Below are positions 7,301-19,065 of a stretch of 33,494 bases of DNA, piece after piece. The notes under the pieces are model-generated. The model was given only the letters and a program-made list of their open reading frames with translations. It had not been told where the DNA came from and searched no databases. Each line of letters opens with the position of its first letter. Positions within the stretch are counted from its first letter, which is position 1. The DNA is taken from the NCBI GenBank assembly GCA_036558645.1, contig DATBFG010000118.1, positions 1 through 33,494 of the forward strand. Reading direction: 5' to 3'. This stretch comes from DATBFG01 sp036558645 (GTDB taxonomy: Bacteria; Acidobacteriota; Terriglobia; Terriglobales; Acidobacteriaceae). Made by a program: the position numbers and the translations under genes.

Positions 7301-8842
7301 TCGATGCTGCGGAACCTGGATGAAGCCGGCGTAATTCGCATCGGCGCCACGATCAAGCAGGGCGACATTCTGGTCGGCAAGGTCACGCCGAAGGGCGAGA
7401 CTCAGCTCACCCCGGAAGAAAAGCTGCTCCGCGCGATCTTCGGCGAAAAAGCGGGGGACGTTCGCGACGCATCGCTCTACTGTCCGCCTGGCATCGAGGG
7501 CGTCATCGTCGACGTCAAGATCTTCTCCCGAAAGGGACAAGAAAAGGACGAGCGCGCCAAGTCCATCGAAGCCGCGCAGATCGCGAAGTTGGAAAAGAAT
7601 CTTTCGGACGAAATCCGAATTCTTACCGACGAGCGGTTGAAGCGTCTCGATAACATCCTGGGCGGCAAGGAAGTGCAAGCCGACTTGCACGACGAGCGCA
7701 CGAACAAGCGTCTGCTGACCAAGGGAAACATTCTCGATCGCGACACGATTGAGCGCATTTCCACGAGAAACCTGAAGCGCATTAAGTATGCGGACAAGGA
7801 TCCTCGCGTGAATGAGCAGATCGATGAGATCGAAGAGATGACCTCGCGTCAGATCGACGTGCTCAAAAAGATCGTCAACGAGAAGAAAGAGAAACTCACC
7901 AAGGGTGACGAACTGCCGCCGGGAGTGATCAAGCTGGTCAAGGTCTACATCGCTATGAAGCGCAAGCTGAGCGTTGGCGACAAGATGGCCGGACGTCACG
8001 GTAACAAGGGCGTCATCGCCCGAATCCTGCCGGAAGAGGATATGCCTTACCTCGAGGACGGCACGCCGGTTGAAATCGTGCTCAATCCTCTCGGCGTTCC
8101 CTCCCGTATGAACGTGGGGCAGATTCTTGAGACGCACCTCGGTTGGGCCGGCTACAAGATGGGTGAAAAAGTCAGCAAACTGCTGGCCGAGAATAGCAGG
8201 GAAGACGCGGTCCGCCGCGAACTCAAGTCGCTGTTCAAAGATAGCGCGCTTGCGGATACCATCTCTGAACTCGGTGATGACGAATTGCCCGCTGTGGCAG
8301 AAAGCTTGACCCGCGGCGCATTCATGGGCTCTCCGGTGTTTGACGGTGCCCGCGAAGGCGAAATCAAGGCGCTGTTGCGACAGTCCGGATTGCCGGAGTC
8401 GGGTAAGACCTACCTGTACGACGGCATGTCAGGAAACAAGTTCGAACAGCCCGTCACTGTCGGCTACATCTACATGCTGAAGCTCTCGCACCTGGTCGAC
8501 GACAAGATTCACGCTCGCTCGATCGGTCCGTACTCCCTGATCACTCAGCAGCCGCTGGGAGGCAAGGCGCAGTTCGGAGGCCAGCGATTCGGAGAAATGG
8601 AAGTGTGGGCGCTCGAAGCCTATGGCGCCGCGTTCATTCTCCAGGAGCTGCTGACTGCGAAGTCCGACGACGTTTATGGCCGCACCAAGATTTACGAGGC
8701 CATCGTTAAGGGCGAGGCTGCCATGGAGCCGGGAGTGCCAGAATCGTTCAACGTGCTCATCCGCGAGTTGCAGTCGCTGTGCCTGGATGTGGAACTCATC
8801 AAGGCCGGGGATCGCAAGCCGGCCGCGGTAGCAGCAGATTGA
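4367..8842 (+). CDS. rpoB: DNA-directed RNA polymerase subunit beta, with a zinc-ribbon insertion
   Basis: This is the second-largest RNA polymerase subunit, forming one side of the active-site cleft. The 1491-residue product matches the family throughout. The rifampicin pocket (about residues 579–607, FFGSSQLSQFMDQ to HKRRLSALGPGG) has Asp590, His600 and Ser605 at the positions of E. coli Asp516, His526 and Ser531, predicting a sensitive enzyme. A lineage insertion of coiled-coil type (about 1050–1150) matches the place of E. coli SI2. The unusual part is residues 83–144, inserted where E. coli goes directly from YRLG to PVFDVQEC. It holds eight cysteines (85, 87, 100, 103, 119, 122, 133, 136) as CxC/CxxC and CxxC/CxxC, consistent with two zinc ribbons. 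The ATG start follows GGAG. Confidence 0.98.
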   Translation: MPMNNNNHIYRKRFDFSKIPATIQIPNLIEVQKRSYDRFLQMDRLPSERDDAGLQAVFQSVFPITDFRNVSQLEFVDYAIGNWECKCGHLKGLHHLRTTCKSCGSTVITDPFHPGDVLCQKCGTYNANTPDFCNKCGDPVGLQLKYDVSECEERGMTYSAPLKVTMRLTIFEKDAETGNRSIRDIKEQEVFFGDVPLMTQNGTFIVNGTERVIVSQLHRSPGVFFETANNRTYFLGKIIPYRGSWVEFEYDQKNVLYVRIDRKRKFLGTIFLRALGLRAGEDILRTFYTVDRLTIRDKKLFWTLDPSSDKPTNLLGMKLAHSIKNKSGEEIAHSGRKINSATLKEIQKAKIGEIEVDVTDLEGAWVAGDVVDTTTGEVLLEANSELTADKVAKILDSTGVVELTVFFPERDDVGTVISQTLKRDAVKTPQEALIEIYRKLRPGDPPTLDTATALFHGMFFDPRKYDFSRVGRLKFNIKLFENQDATNLDNRTLEPEDFYATIRYLLKLRKNLGAVDDIDHLGNRRVRAVGELLENQFRIGLVRMERAIKEKMSVYQEMSTAMPHDLVNAKPVMAAIREFFGSSQLSQFMDQTNPLSEITHKRRLSALGPGGLSRERAGFEVRDVHPTHYGRICPIETPEGPNIGLISSLSCYARINDYGFIESPYRRVKNGRVLDYENIVNAGDSDYKVGDHVEKHEAEKVNADLKDRRKRPAEYEPYSFYLSAWEEDRHVIAQANVELDDKGRLVAELVNARKAGNFVLVNRDEVDYIDVSPKQLVSVAASLVPFLEHDDANRALMGANMQRQSVPLLRAEAPIVGTGMEGVTARDSGAVILAKRNGIIDSVDSERIIVRVEGEHHPGQLSREVGSDIYQLTKFKRSNQNTCINQKPTVSKGQRVMKGQVIADGPCTDHGELALGRNVLVAFMPWRGYNFEDAILVSEKLVKEDYYTSVHIEEYEIEARDTKLGPEEVTRDIPNVSESMLRNLDEAGVIRIGATIKQGDILVGKVTPKGETQLTPEEKLLRAIFGEKAGDVRDASLYCPPGIEGVIVDVKIFSRKGQEKDERAKSIEAAQIAKLEKNLSDEIRILTDERLKRLDNILGGKEVQADLHDERTNKRLLTKGNILDRDTIERISTRNLKRIKYADKDPRVNEQIDEIEEMTSRQIDVLKKIVNEKKEKLTKGDELPPGVIKLVKVYIAMKRKLSVGDKMAGRHGNKGVIARILPEEDMPYLEDGTPVEIVLNPLGVPSRMNVGQILETHLGWAGYKMGEKVSKLLAENSREDAVRRELKSLFKDSALADTISELGDDELPAVAESLTRGAFMGSPVFDGAREGEIKALLRQSGLPESGKTYLYDGMSGNKFEQPVTVGYIYMLKLSHLVDDKIHARSIGPYSLITQQPLGGKAQFGGQRFGEMEVWALEAYGAAFILQELLTAKSDDVYGRTKIYEAIVKGEAAMEPGVPESFNVLIRELQSLCLDVELIKAGDRKPAAVAAD

Positions 8843-8850
8843 CAGTCAAT

Positions 8851-8986
8851 GGCTAGTGACTACTGGTTAGTCGCTAGCCTCGGCGACAGAATGCTTATTT
8901 AGGAAACGGGTGCCGGGCTTGCTCCTTACCTGGTACCGATCAGCGGTGGTTTTGACTAGAGATTGATCACTAGCGACTAGCCACTG
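8851..8986. repeat. Inverted heptamer-period element in the rpoB–rpoC spacer
   Basis: The 195-bp gap between rpoB and rpoC has two arms of degenerate 7-nt units. The left arm (8852–8879) is GCTAGTG, ACTACTG, GTTAGTC and GCTAGCC; the right arm (8954–8986) is GACTAGA, GATTGAT, CACTAGC, GACTAGC and CACTG, largely the inverse of the left. The left arm alone can fold: 8851–8862 pairs with 8868–8879, with one G·U. About 74 nt of ordinary sequence separates the arms. rpoB and rpoC are usually only tens of bases apart, so this looks like a later insertion. Confidence 0.7.
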
Positions 8987-9037
8987 TTCAGGAGCCGCGA
9001 GCGGAAGCGTAACAGCCGCAGGAAGTGGAGGACCACC

Positions 9038-13228
<4,191 letters not shown>

Positions 13229-13247
13229 ACTACTCAGGAACAGCGTG

Positions 13248-13276
13248 GGGCGGGGAAACCCGCCCTTTCGCTTTTC
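13248..13276 (+). terminator. Intrinsic terminator after rpoC
   Basis: GGGCGGG (13248–13254) pairs perfectly with CCCGCCC (13259–13265) around a GAAA tetraloop and is followed by the T-rich TTTCGCTTTTCT. It begins 20 nt after the rpoC stop codon and is the clear end of the secE–rpoC transcription block. Confidence 0.85.
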
Positions 13277-13286
13277 TGATCACTGA

Positions 13287-14249
13287 ATGAACGCGAACCC
13301 ACAACAATTACCCAAGCGGGAACCAGTCGCTATTTATCAGTTGCCTCCCGCGCGCACCACAAATAATCTGTGGCCTGGCATGCTTCGCTTCTTGCGTCTG
13401 CTGCGGCTTGCGATCTGGCGCGCGTTTCAGCACGACGCGTTTGCGATCGCCAAGGCCTCGGCCTACTCGTCCATTTTGACTTTTTTCCCCGCACTGTTGG
13501 TTGTGGGATCGGTCCTCGCAGCCTCTCATAAGACCGAGGCTTACCTGCGCGAGATCTCGTATGCTATTGGTCGGATTCTTCCCGCTGGCAGTGCGACTGC
13601 CCTGAATTATCTGAAGGGATCGACCCAGCGTTCGCTCGGTCTGCTCATTACCGCGTCCCTGATTACTCTGTGGACAGCCTCTGGTGTGATGGTCTCCTGG
13701 ATGGAGGGCTTCCGCCATGCGTACCAATTGCCCAAGGCCTGGGGACTTCTCAAAGAACGAATGATCGCTTTCTCATTGGTGATCTGGGCAGGTATTCCCC
13801 TCACCTTTTCAACCGTGCTGGTGGCCTTTGGTACAACTATTGAGACGCGTGTACTCTTTCACCTGAATCACGAATTTGGGTTTTATATTTTGTTGCTCTG
13901 GACAGCGATTCGCTGGCTGATTGCGACTCTTACCAGCATCGCCGTGATTGCGCTGATCTATCACAACGCCGTGCCACGGACGCAACCCTGGCACAGCGTG
14001 TTACCTGGAGCAACGCTCGCCACGGTGATGTGGTTCGTAGCCACCGCAGTCTTTGGCTGGTATCTCCAGCACTACGCTGACTACAGCGTGCTGTACGGTT
14101 CTCTGGGTTTCGGCATTGCCTTACTGGTGTGGATGTACATGATCTCTCTCGTGATTCTCGTCGGCGCTGAGTTCAATGCTATGCTCTTTCCGCGGGCATT
14201 TCTGGGACGGGAATTGCAGGATCTGAGCACCCCGACAGCCACCAATTAA
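13287..14249 (+). CDS. YihY/BrkB-family inner membrane protein
   Basis: The 320-residue product is a polytopic membrane protein of the YihY/BrkB family (formerly mis-annotated as ribonuclease BN). About six hydrophobic segments lie roughly at 60–82, 117–137, 160–185, 197–228, 233–260 and 268–295. The family signature YGSLGFGIALLVWMYM followed by LVGAEFNAML (about 271–307) is clear, as is AYSSILTFFPAL near residue 57. The biochemical role of the family is not settled. The ATG at 13287 has no obvious ribosome binding site and lies just after the rpoC terminator; a later ATG at 13380 is possible. Confidence 0.85.
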   Translation: MNANPQQLPKREPVAIYQLPPARTTNNLWPGMLRFLRLLRLAIWRAFQHDAFAIAKASAYSSILTFFPALLVVGSVLAASHKTEAYLREISYAIGRILPAGSATALNYLKGSTQRSLGLLITASLITLWTASGVMVSWMEGFRHAYQLPKAWGLLKERMIAFSLVIWAGIPLTFSTVLVAFGTTIETRVLFHLNHEFGFYILLLWTAIRWLIATLTSIAVIALIYHNAVPRTQPWHSVLPGATLATVMWFVATAVFGWYLQHYADYSVLYGSLGFGIALLVWMYMISLVILVGAEFNAMLFPRAFLGRELQDLSTPTATN

Positions 14250-14270
14250 GACGCATCGATAGGCACGGCC

Positions 14271-14350
14271 TCACCAAAGAACAGGCGCAGGACTGCTTCG
14301 AAGAGCGCGCTCTGAACGGTCGAACCAGGGCTTGGTGATTCCTAAGGAGG
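14271..14350 (+). promoter_or_regulatory. Possible structured leader of pyk with strong ribosome binding site
   Basis: TCACCAA (14271–14277) is the perfect inverse of TTGGTGA (14332–14338), enclosing 54 nt that include the self-complementary AGAGCGCGCTCT. The TAAGGAGG ribosome binding site (14343–14350) follows directly after the closing stem. The structure could control access to the start, but no known riboswitch class was recognised. Confidence 0.35.
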
Positions 14351-14359
14351 ACTTCACGT

Positions 14360-15898
14360 TTGGGAAAGTTGGACCTGGTCTTAGGCGATATCGCAGAGTA
14401 TAGCTCCCCAAATCGAGCAGCTCTCGAGACTCGCTGCGCAAAAATCATCTGTACCATCGGTCCCGCTTGCAACACCGAATCTGCCATCCGCGACCTCATG
14501 CGCATGGGCATGGACGTGGCGCGCCTGAATTTTTCACACGGCACGCATGAGGAGCATGCGCGCACCATCACCCGACTGCGCGATTCAGCCAGGAAAGAAC
14601 GCCGCACGATTTGCATCCTTCAGGATCTCCAAGGTCCCAAGATCCGTACGGGACGCCTGAAAGGGCAAAAACCTGTTCTCATGAAGGCTGGTAGCTCCAT
14701 CGTCATCACTCCCGATGACGTTGAAGGCACCTCCAAGCTCATCTCCACGACCTTCGCTGAGCTGGCCAGTGAACTACATCCTGGTGCGCGCGTGCTGCTG
14801 TCGGATGGTCTCATCGAACTGAAGGTCACCCGCATTCGAGGCCACGAAGTTGAAGCCGAGGTGATAAACGGTGGCCTGCTGGGCCAGCATCAGGGCATTA
14901 ATCTTCCGGGAGTTGCACTGAGCATTCCGGCCCTGACCGAAAAGGATCGCAAAGATCTGCAATTTGGGTTGAAGCACGAGGTCGATGTCGTAGCTCTTTC
15001 CTTTGTCCGCTCTGCGGCGGATGTTCATGGGATCAAACAGGTCATTCTCGAAGAAGGCGCGACCACCCCAGTGATTGCCAAGCTGGAGAAGCCCCAAGCG
15101 CTCGAGCACCTCGACGAAATTTTCGAGGCTGCCACTGGAGTCATGGTGGCGCGCGGCGACTTAGGCGTAGAGATGCCGCCTGAAAAGGTGCCGATCATCC
15201 AGAAACACATCATCCGCAAGGCCTCCGAGTGGCGAAAACCCGTCATTACTGCCACTCAGATGCTCGAGTCGATGATCGAAAACCCACGCCCCACGCGGGC
15301 TGAGGCCAGTGACGTAGCGAATGCGATCTTTGATGGCACCGACGCCGTCATGCTCTCGGGGGAAACCGCCAACGGCAAATATCCTAGAGAAGCTGTCTCG
15401 ATGATGTCGCGAATTGTCGTAGAAGCCGAGAGCAGGATGGCGGAATACACGCAGCCGAGACGCCGGCGTGATCACCGTGCGCTCACCATCTCGGAAACAA
15501 TCTGTGAGTCGATCGCCCACGCAGCGGAAGACCTTCATATGGCTGCCATCGCAGTCTTCACCGAGACCGGCAATACCGGGCGTCTGGTCTCAAAGCACCG
15601 CCCCAAGTCTCGTATTTACGCCTTCAGCCGCAGCCTCGCAGTCTGCAATCGCATGAACCTGCTCTGGGGAGTGCGTCCCGTTCACCATCAGCAATCGGCC
15701 TCGTCAGACGAAATGGTTTCCGCCGCCGAGCGCGAATTGCTTTCGCGCGGATCCGTCAAAGTAGGCGACGTATTGGGTGTGGTAGCGGGAACCCAGATGG
15801 CCTCCGGCTCAACCAACTTCATGAGGCTGCATGTCGTTACCGCCGAGGACGCCGAGACCCTGGGCCAATCTGCGCGACCGCGCCGCCGGCGCCAGTGA
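14360..15898 (+). CDS. pyk: Pyruvate kinase
   Basis: Pyruvate kinase converts phosphoenolpyruvate and ADP to pyruvate and ATP, the last step of glycolysis. The 512-residue product has the substrate and metal-binding segments LNFSHGTHEEH (57–67), ILQDLQGPKIRTG (86–98), VMVARGDLGVEMPPEKV, and the signature ITATQMLESMIENPRPTRAE followed by DVANAIFDGTDAVMLSGET. Lys94 in GPKIRTG replaces the Glu found in potassium-dependent enzymes (rabbit Glu117), a substitution associated with potassium-independent activity. The start is TTG at 14360, supported by TAAGGAGG 9 nt upstream. The protein has an N-terminal extension of about 20 residues and a very basic end (RPRRRRQ). Confidence 0.97.
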   Translation: MGKLDLVLGDIAEYSSPNRAALETRCAKIICTIGPACNTESAIRDLMRMGMDVARLNFSHGTHEEHARTITRLRDSARKERRTICILQDLQGPKIRTGRLKGQKPVLMKAGSSIVITPDDVEGTSKLISTTFAELASELHPGARVLLSDGLIELKVTRIRGHEVEAEVINGGLLGQHQGINLPGVALSIPALTEKDRKDLQFGLKHEVDVVALSFVRSAADVHGIKQVILEEGATTPVIAKLEKPQALEHLDEIFEAATGVMVARGDLGVEMPPEKVPIIQKHIIRKASEWRKPVITATQMLESMIENPRPTRAEASDVANAIFDGTDAVMLSGETANGKYPREAVSMMSRIVVEAESRMAEYTQPRRRRDHRALTISETICESIAHAAEDLHMAAIAVFTETGNTGRLVSKHRPKSRIYAFSRSLAVCNRMNLLWGVRPVHHQQSASSDEMVSAAERELLSRGSVKVGDVLGVVAGTQMASGSTNFMRLHVVTAEDAETLGQSARPRRRRQ

Positions 15899-15904
15899 GT
15901 TCTT

Positions 15905-16573
15905 ATGGCAGATATATCAGTAGAGCAATTTGTAAGCACCTCGCAAGATCCGCCGGTTCGAGGGTTCTTGCATCGGCCTGATGCACCGAACCACCAAGGC
16001 CTGGTGCTCACCCACGGCGCAGGCGGAAACGCAAAAATGTCTCTCCTGGTTGCACTAGGAGAAACATTTGCGGCTGCAGGATATACGGTCTTGCGGATCG
16101 ACCTGCCATTTCGGCAGGACAAGAGCTTTGGTCCACCCCGTCCAACCGGGGCGGTGCGCGACCGTGCTGGCTTAAGAAACGCAGTTTCCGAGATGCGAAA
16201 GCTAGTTTCCGGGCGAGTATTCCTGGGTGGACAATCCTACGGCGGCCGCCAGGCGACGATGCTTTGTGCGGAGGACCCAAAGCTCGCGGATGGACTTCTG
16301 CTGACGTCGTATCCGCTGCACCCGCCAGGAAAACCGAATCAACTGAGGGTAGAGCACTTTCCCAACCTGCAAGTGCCGGCCTTGTTCATCAGCGGGAGCA
16401 AAGATCCCTTCGGCTCGATCGAAGAATTATCCTCGGCGCTCAAACTGATTCCCGCCAAAACGAAGTTCGTGCCAGTGGAAGGTGTCGGTCATGACCTGGG
16501 ATTCAGGGGTAAGTCAAAATCAGGAGACGCGATCGGCGAGATTTTGGAGGAGTTTCAGAGTCTATTCGGCTGA
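15905..16573 (+). CDS. Alpha/beta hydrolase of the TEX30/KANL3 (dienelactone hydrolase-like) type
   Basis: The 222-residue product is a compact alpha/beta hydrolase. The sequence shows the oxyanion region THGAGGN (about 35–41), the nucleophile elbow GGQSYGGRQ (Ser near residue 107), the acid in ISGSKDPFG (Asp near 162) and the catalytic His in GVGHDLGF (near 195). The arrangement and length match the small TEX30/KANL3-like group, whose substrates are mostly unknown. It starts 6 nt after the pyk stop codon with no separate ribosome binding site, so it is probably translationally coupled to pyk. A link to central carbon metabolism is only suggested by that position. Confidence 0.85.
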   Translation: MADISVEQFVSTSQDPPVRGFLHRPDAPNHQGLVLTHGAGGNAKMSLLVALGETFAAAGYTVLRIDLPFRQDKSFGPPRPTGAVRDRAGLRNAVSEMRKLVSGRVFLGGQSYGGRQATMLCAEDPKLADGLLLTSYPLHPPGKPNQLRVEHFPNLQVPALFISGSKDPFGSIEELSSALKLIPAKTKFVPVEGVGHDLGFRGKSKSGDAIGEILEEFQSLFG

Positions 16574-16596
16574 TTAGGAATTTATCGCCTTCGGAA

Positions 16597-16627
16597 AATC
16601 GGCAATCTAAAATCTGCAATCTGCATT
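16597..16627. repeat. Short heptamer tandem between convergent genes
   Basis: Four consecutive 7-nt units, AATCGGC, AATCTAA, AATCTGC and AATCTGC, plus ATT lie in the 58-bp gap between the hydrolase and the rhomboid gene. The period is the same as in the other spacer repeats, but the unit is different. No terminator hairpin is visible in this convergent gap. Confidence 0.55.
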
Positions 16628-16631
16628 CGGT

Positions 16632-17489
16632 TCAGTTCACCCATCCCGACTTCGACCCGCCGTTCTTTTTGTCGCTATCTTCCGGAGGGATGAAGTTTCC
16701 GTGTTCATCGAAGCTGACTTTCTGATTATGTTCTTTCCGCATGTAGACTTCGAATTTTCGCGCCGCCCGTCGCCGCTTCCAACGGTAATAGGAATTACGT
16801 ATGCCGAAGTATTGTTCGCTCGCGCCCAACGCCAACCCGCGCTTCGGAACAAGCTTCACGTACAGAAAGCCAAATAGTAGTCCGCCAAGATGTGCCGAAT
16901 ACGCGATAGCCTCACCGTTGCCCGGCGCAGAGGCACTCACCGCGCTGGCGAGTGCGATGAAGGCCAATCCGGCCACGAAATACTTTGCCTTGATGCTGAT
17001 TGGAATTGGGAACAGCATGATCTCATTGTCCCCATACAACAATCCAAACGCCATCAGTACACCGTAGATGCCGCCCGACGCGCCCACTGTAATGGTTCCC
17101 GGATTCACCCCGCCAATGCCGGTGTAAGCCACAGCCACTGTCGTGATCGCTGCTCCGACCACGCAGAACATGTAAAACTCGACGAAGTGTTTGAAACCCC
17201 AATCAATCTCCAATTGTGCGCCGAACATCCACAGCGCGAGCATGTTGAACAGGAGGTGAAAGAGCCCGTTATGGAGAAAGGAGTAAGTGCCCAACTGCCA
17301 GACAAAAAAGCTGTGCGTTACAAGGCTCGGGACCAAACCAAAGAGAGTGAAAATCAACCGCCCAAGGCTTCCATCAACCGCGTCCAGCAGAATCTTTAAG
17401 AAATAAACGCCAGCATTGATCAGAATGAGCCACTTCACTGCCTTGGTGAAGGGCGGCAAGCTTAACGAAAACGTGCGTTGGGATGCCAT
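16632..17489 (-). CDS. Rhomboid-family intramembrane serine protease
   Basis: Rhomboids cleave transmembrane proteins within the membrane. The 285-residue product has about six membrane segments and the catalytic dyad: Ser138 in TVGASGGIYG and His200 in YSAHLGGLLFGF. The oxyanion-stabilising HNGLFHLLFNM (His73, His78, Asn82) is also present, so the enzyme should be active. After residue 210 there is a basic, hydrophilic cytoplasmic tail (WKRRRAARKFEVYMRKEH, then an acidic PPEDSDKKNGG). It lies 32 nt downstream of the M28 peptidase on the same strand and is probably co-transcribed with it. Substrates cannot be inferred. Confidence 0.93.
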   Translation of the reverse strand: MASQRTFSLSLPPFTKAVKWLILINAGVYFLKILLDAVDGSLGRLIFTLFGLVPSLVTHSFFVWQLGTYSFLHNGLFHLLFNMLALWMFGAQLEIDWGFKHFVEFYMFCVVGAAITTVAVAYTGIGGVNPGTITVGASGGIYGVLMAFGLLYGDNEIMLFPIPISIKAKYFVAGLAFIALASAVSASAPGNGEAIAYSAHLGGLLFGFLYVKLVPKRGLALGASEQYFGIRNSYYRWKRRRAARKFEVYMRKEHNQKVSFDEHGNFIPPEDSDKKNGGSKSGWVN

Positions 17490-17521
17490 GGTGCAGTAGA
17501 TAATTTTACCAGCTTACCTGC

Positions 17522-18925
17522 TTACCGCTCGGGCGTTGGCACCACCGCCAAACTGCGGTGTCCTTCGCTATCCACGGCCCGCACGGCAAAGATCACATTA
17601 TCCTTCGATTGTTGAATTTTGATGCGAGTCGCGGTTCCCGCTGACTGCATGTGTTCCCAGAACGGGCTTGAGGTCGCCCGCCACAACACCTCGTATGTGG
17701 TAGCTGGCGAACCTGTCTCCCACGTCAGTGTGGAGTCATTCTCCAATTCCTTGGTCAGCAATCGAACTTTCTTTGGTGGCGCTGGACCGGCCGCCAACGA
17801 GGCCAAGGTCGCCGCATTGATTCGGGCCACTGCGCCAACGTAGTCAAAGTTCACGAACCTTGGCAAATCTCCGTACTCGATTCCGTTTTCTGTGCGGATA
17901 TTCTGATGTTGCCGGTTGTAGTCTTCCCGAAACTCCGTAAACCGCACTGCCGCGAATCCTTGCTGGTTGAACGAGTAATGATCGCCTCCGCGAAGGTACC
18001 GGTCCAGGCGAAACTCCAGTAGCGGTTTTACGCCAGGATTGTAAGTCGTTGCGACATCGCTGATGAATCGTGCCACTTGTCGCGATGCCGAATCGTTTTC
18101 GCCACCAAGGCCTCGTATGAGCTTCAGTTCGGTATCCGTAGCGGCGGCCGGAACGCCTTCAGAGAACACTCGCACAACGCTCGGATCCTGCTGTGGATCG
18201 CGATTTCCGCCGACGATGTCGTTGTTCAAAGCCGCCTCGATGTTCCAACCCTCCTGCTTCGCCATCTGCGCGAAGTGCTTGCTCCCGTTCAGACCCTGCT
18301 CTTCTCCTGCAACGGTCAAAAAAATAATTGTTCCCGGAAATTTCAACTTGCTTAGAACGCGCGCACATTCCAGACTTACCGCGGTTCCACTGGCATCGTC
18401 GTTCGCTCCTGGAGCTTCTCCTTTTACGTCGAAGGTGTCGCCATTGCGAGAGTCGTAGTGACCTGTAACCAAAACGATCTTCGTGGCTCTGTCAGGATCT
18501 GTGCCTTTCAGCACTGCATAGACATTGGTAATGACCGTGGGGCTAGGAATACGATCAGCAGGACCCTCAGTGAAACTGTCAGTTTTGACATCCAGACAGC
18601 CACCGCAGTCTTTCGAATAGCGTTCAAACTCGGACTTTATCCATTCCCGTGCTGCGCCAATGCCACGCCCCGCGGCGATCGACGCCGGATCCTGCGCGGA
18701 TAGCGTCAATCGCGTATGAAAGCTAACCAACTTCTCGATATTTGCCTGTATCTTTTGTGCGGACACCTCTTTTAGCGCTGCTGCAATCTGAGGATCGGCA
18801 GGAGCGATGCTCGGAGCATCCTGGGCAAATCCACGAACGAGGGAGCAGAAGCAGACGCTCAACCAGAGCGCCAAAGAAACAGCAAATCTGCGAAAATTCC
18901 TACAAGGGAAGTAGACCGTTCTCAA
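17522..18925 (-). CDS. Secreted M28-family zinc aminopeptidase
   Basis: M28 enzymes use two zinc ions to remove N-terminal residues from peptides. Counting from the chosen start, the metal and catalytic residues are all visible: His156 and Asp158 in VTGHYDSR, Asp176 in GANDDASG, Glu208/Glu209 in VAGEEQG, Asp236 in NNDIVGG and His316 in GGDHYSF. A signal peptide (basic RNFRR, hydrophobic core, end near VRGFA–QD) indicates export. The last ~90 residues resemble a fibronectin-III-like domain. A longer frame runs to 19063, but TTG at 18925 is preferred: it has AAGGA 8 nt upstream, gives a proper signal peptide (467 residues) and avoids overlap with the divergent gene. Confidence 0.9.
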   Translation of the reverse strand: MRTVYFPCRNFRRFAVSLALWLSVCFCSLVRGFAQDAPSIAPADPQIAAALKEVSAQKIQANIEKLVSFHTRLTLSAQDPASIAAGRGIGAAREWIKSEFERYSKDCGGCLDVKTDSFTEGPADRIPSPTVITNVYAVLKGTDPDRATKIVLVTGHYDSRNGDTFDVKGEAPGANDDASGTAVSLECARVLSKLKFPGTIIFLTVAGEEQGLNGSKHFAQMAKQEGWNIEAALNNDIVGGNRDPQQDPSVVRVFSEGVPAAATDTELKLIRGLGGENDSASRQVARFISDVATTYNPGVKPLLEFRLDRYLRGGDHYSFNQQGFAAVRFTEFREDYNRQHQNIRTENGIEYGDLPRFVNFDYVGAVARINAATLASLAAGPAPPKKVRLLTKELENDSTLTWETGSPATTYEVLWRATSSPFWEHMQSAGTATRIKIQQSKDNVIFAVRAVDSEGHRSLAVVPTPER

Positions 18926-19003
18926 ATGTGAGTTCCTTGAGGGCTGAGTAGCCGGAATTAAGGGACGTTCGTCCCAAGCGTGGCCAATTGATTCGCGAAA
19001 CAC

Positions 19004-19032
19004 TTGACCTACGACCCCGGAGAATCTAAATA
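19004..19032 (+). promoter_or_regulatory. Candidate promoter for the LysW-like gene
   Basis: TTGACC (19004–19009, five of six −35 matches) and TAAATA (19027–19032) are spaced by 17 nt. A start near 19039 would leave a leader of about 27 nt before the ATG at 19066, with GGAGG at 19056–19060. The −10 match is modest. Confidence 0.4.
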
Positions 19033-19065
19033 TTATCAAGGGAATCTTATAGGATGGAGGCAATT

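Noticed and set aside
6950..8137. A 395-codon open frame on the minus strand opposite rpoB
   Set aside because: It lies wholly inside rpoB and results from the codon structure of the highly conserved gene; no family pattern is seen in its translation.
18926..19063. A longer N-terminus for the M28 peptidase
   Set aside because: It would bury the signal peptide behind 46 residues and overlap the divergent gene; TTG at 18925 has a good ribosome binding site.
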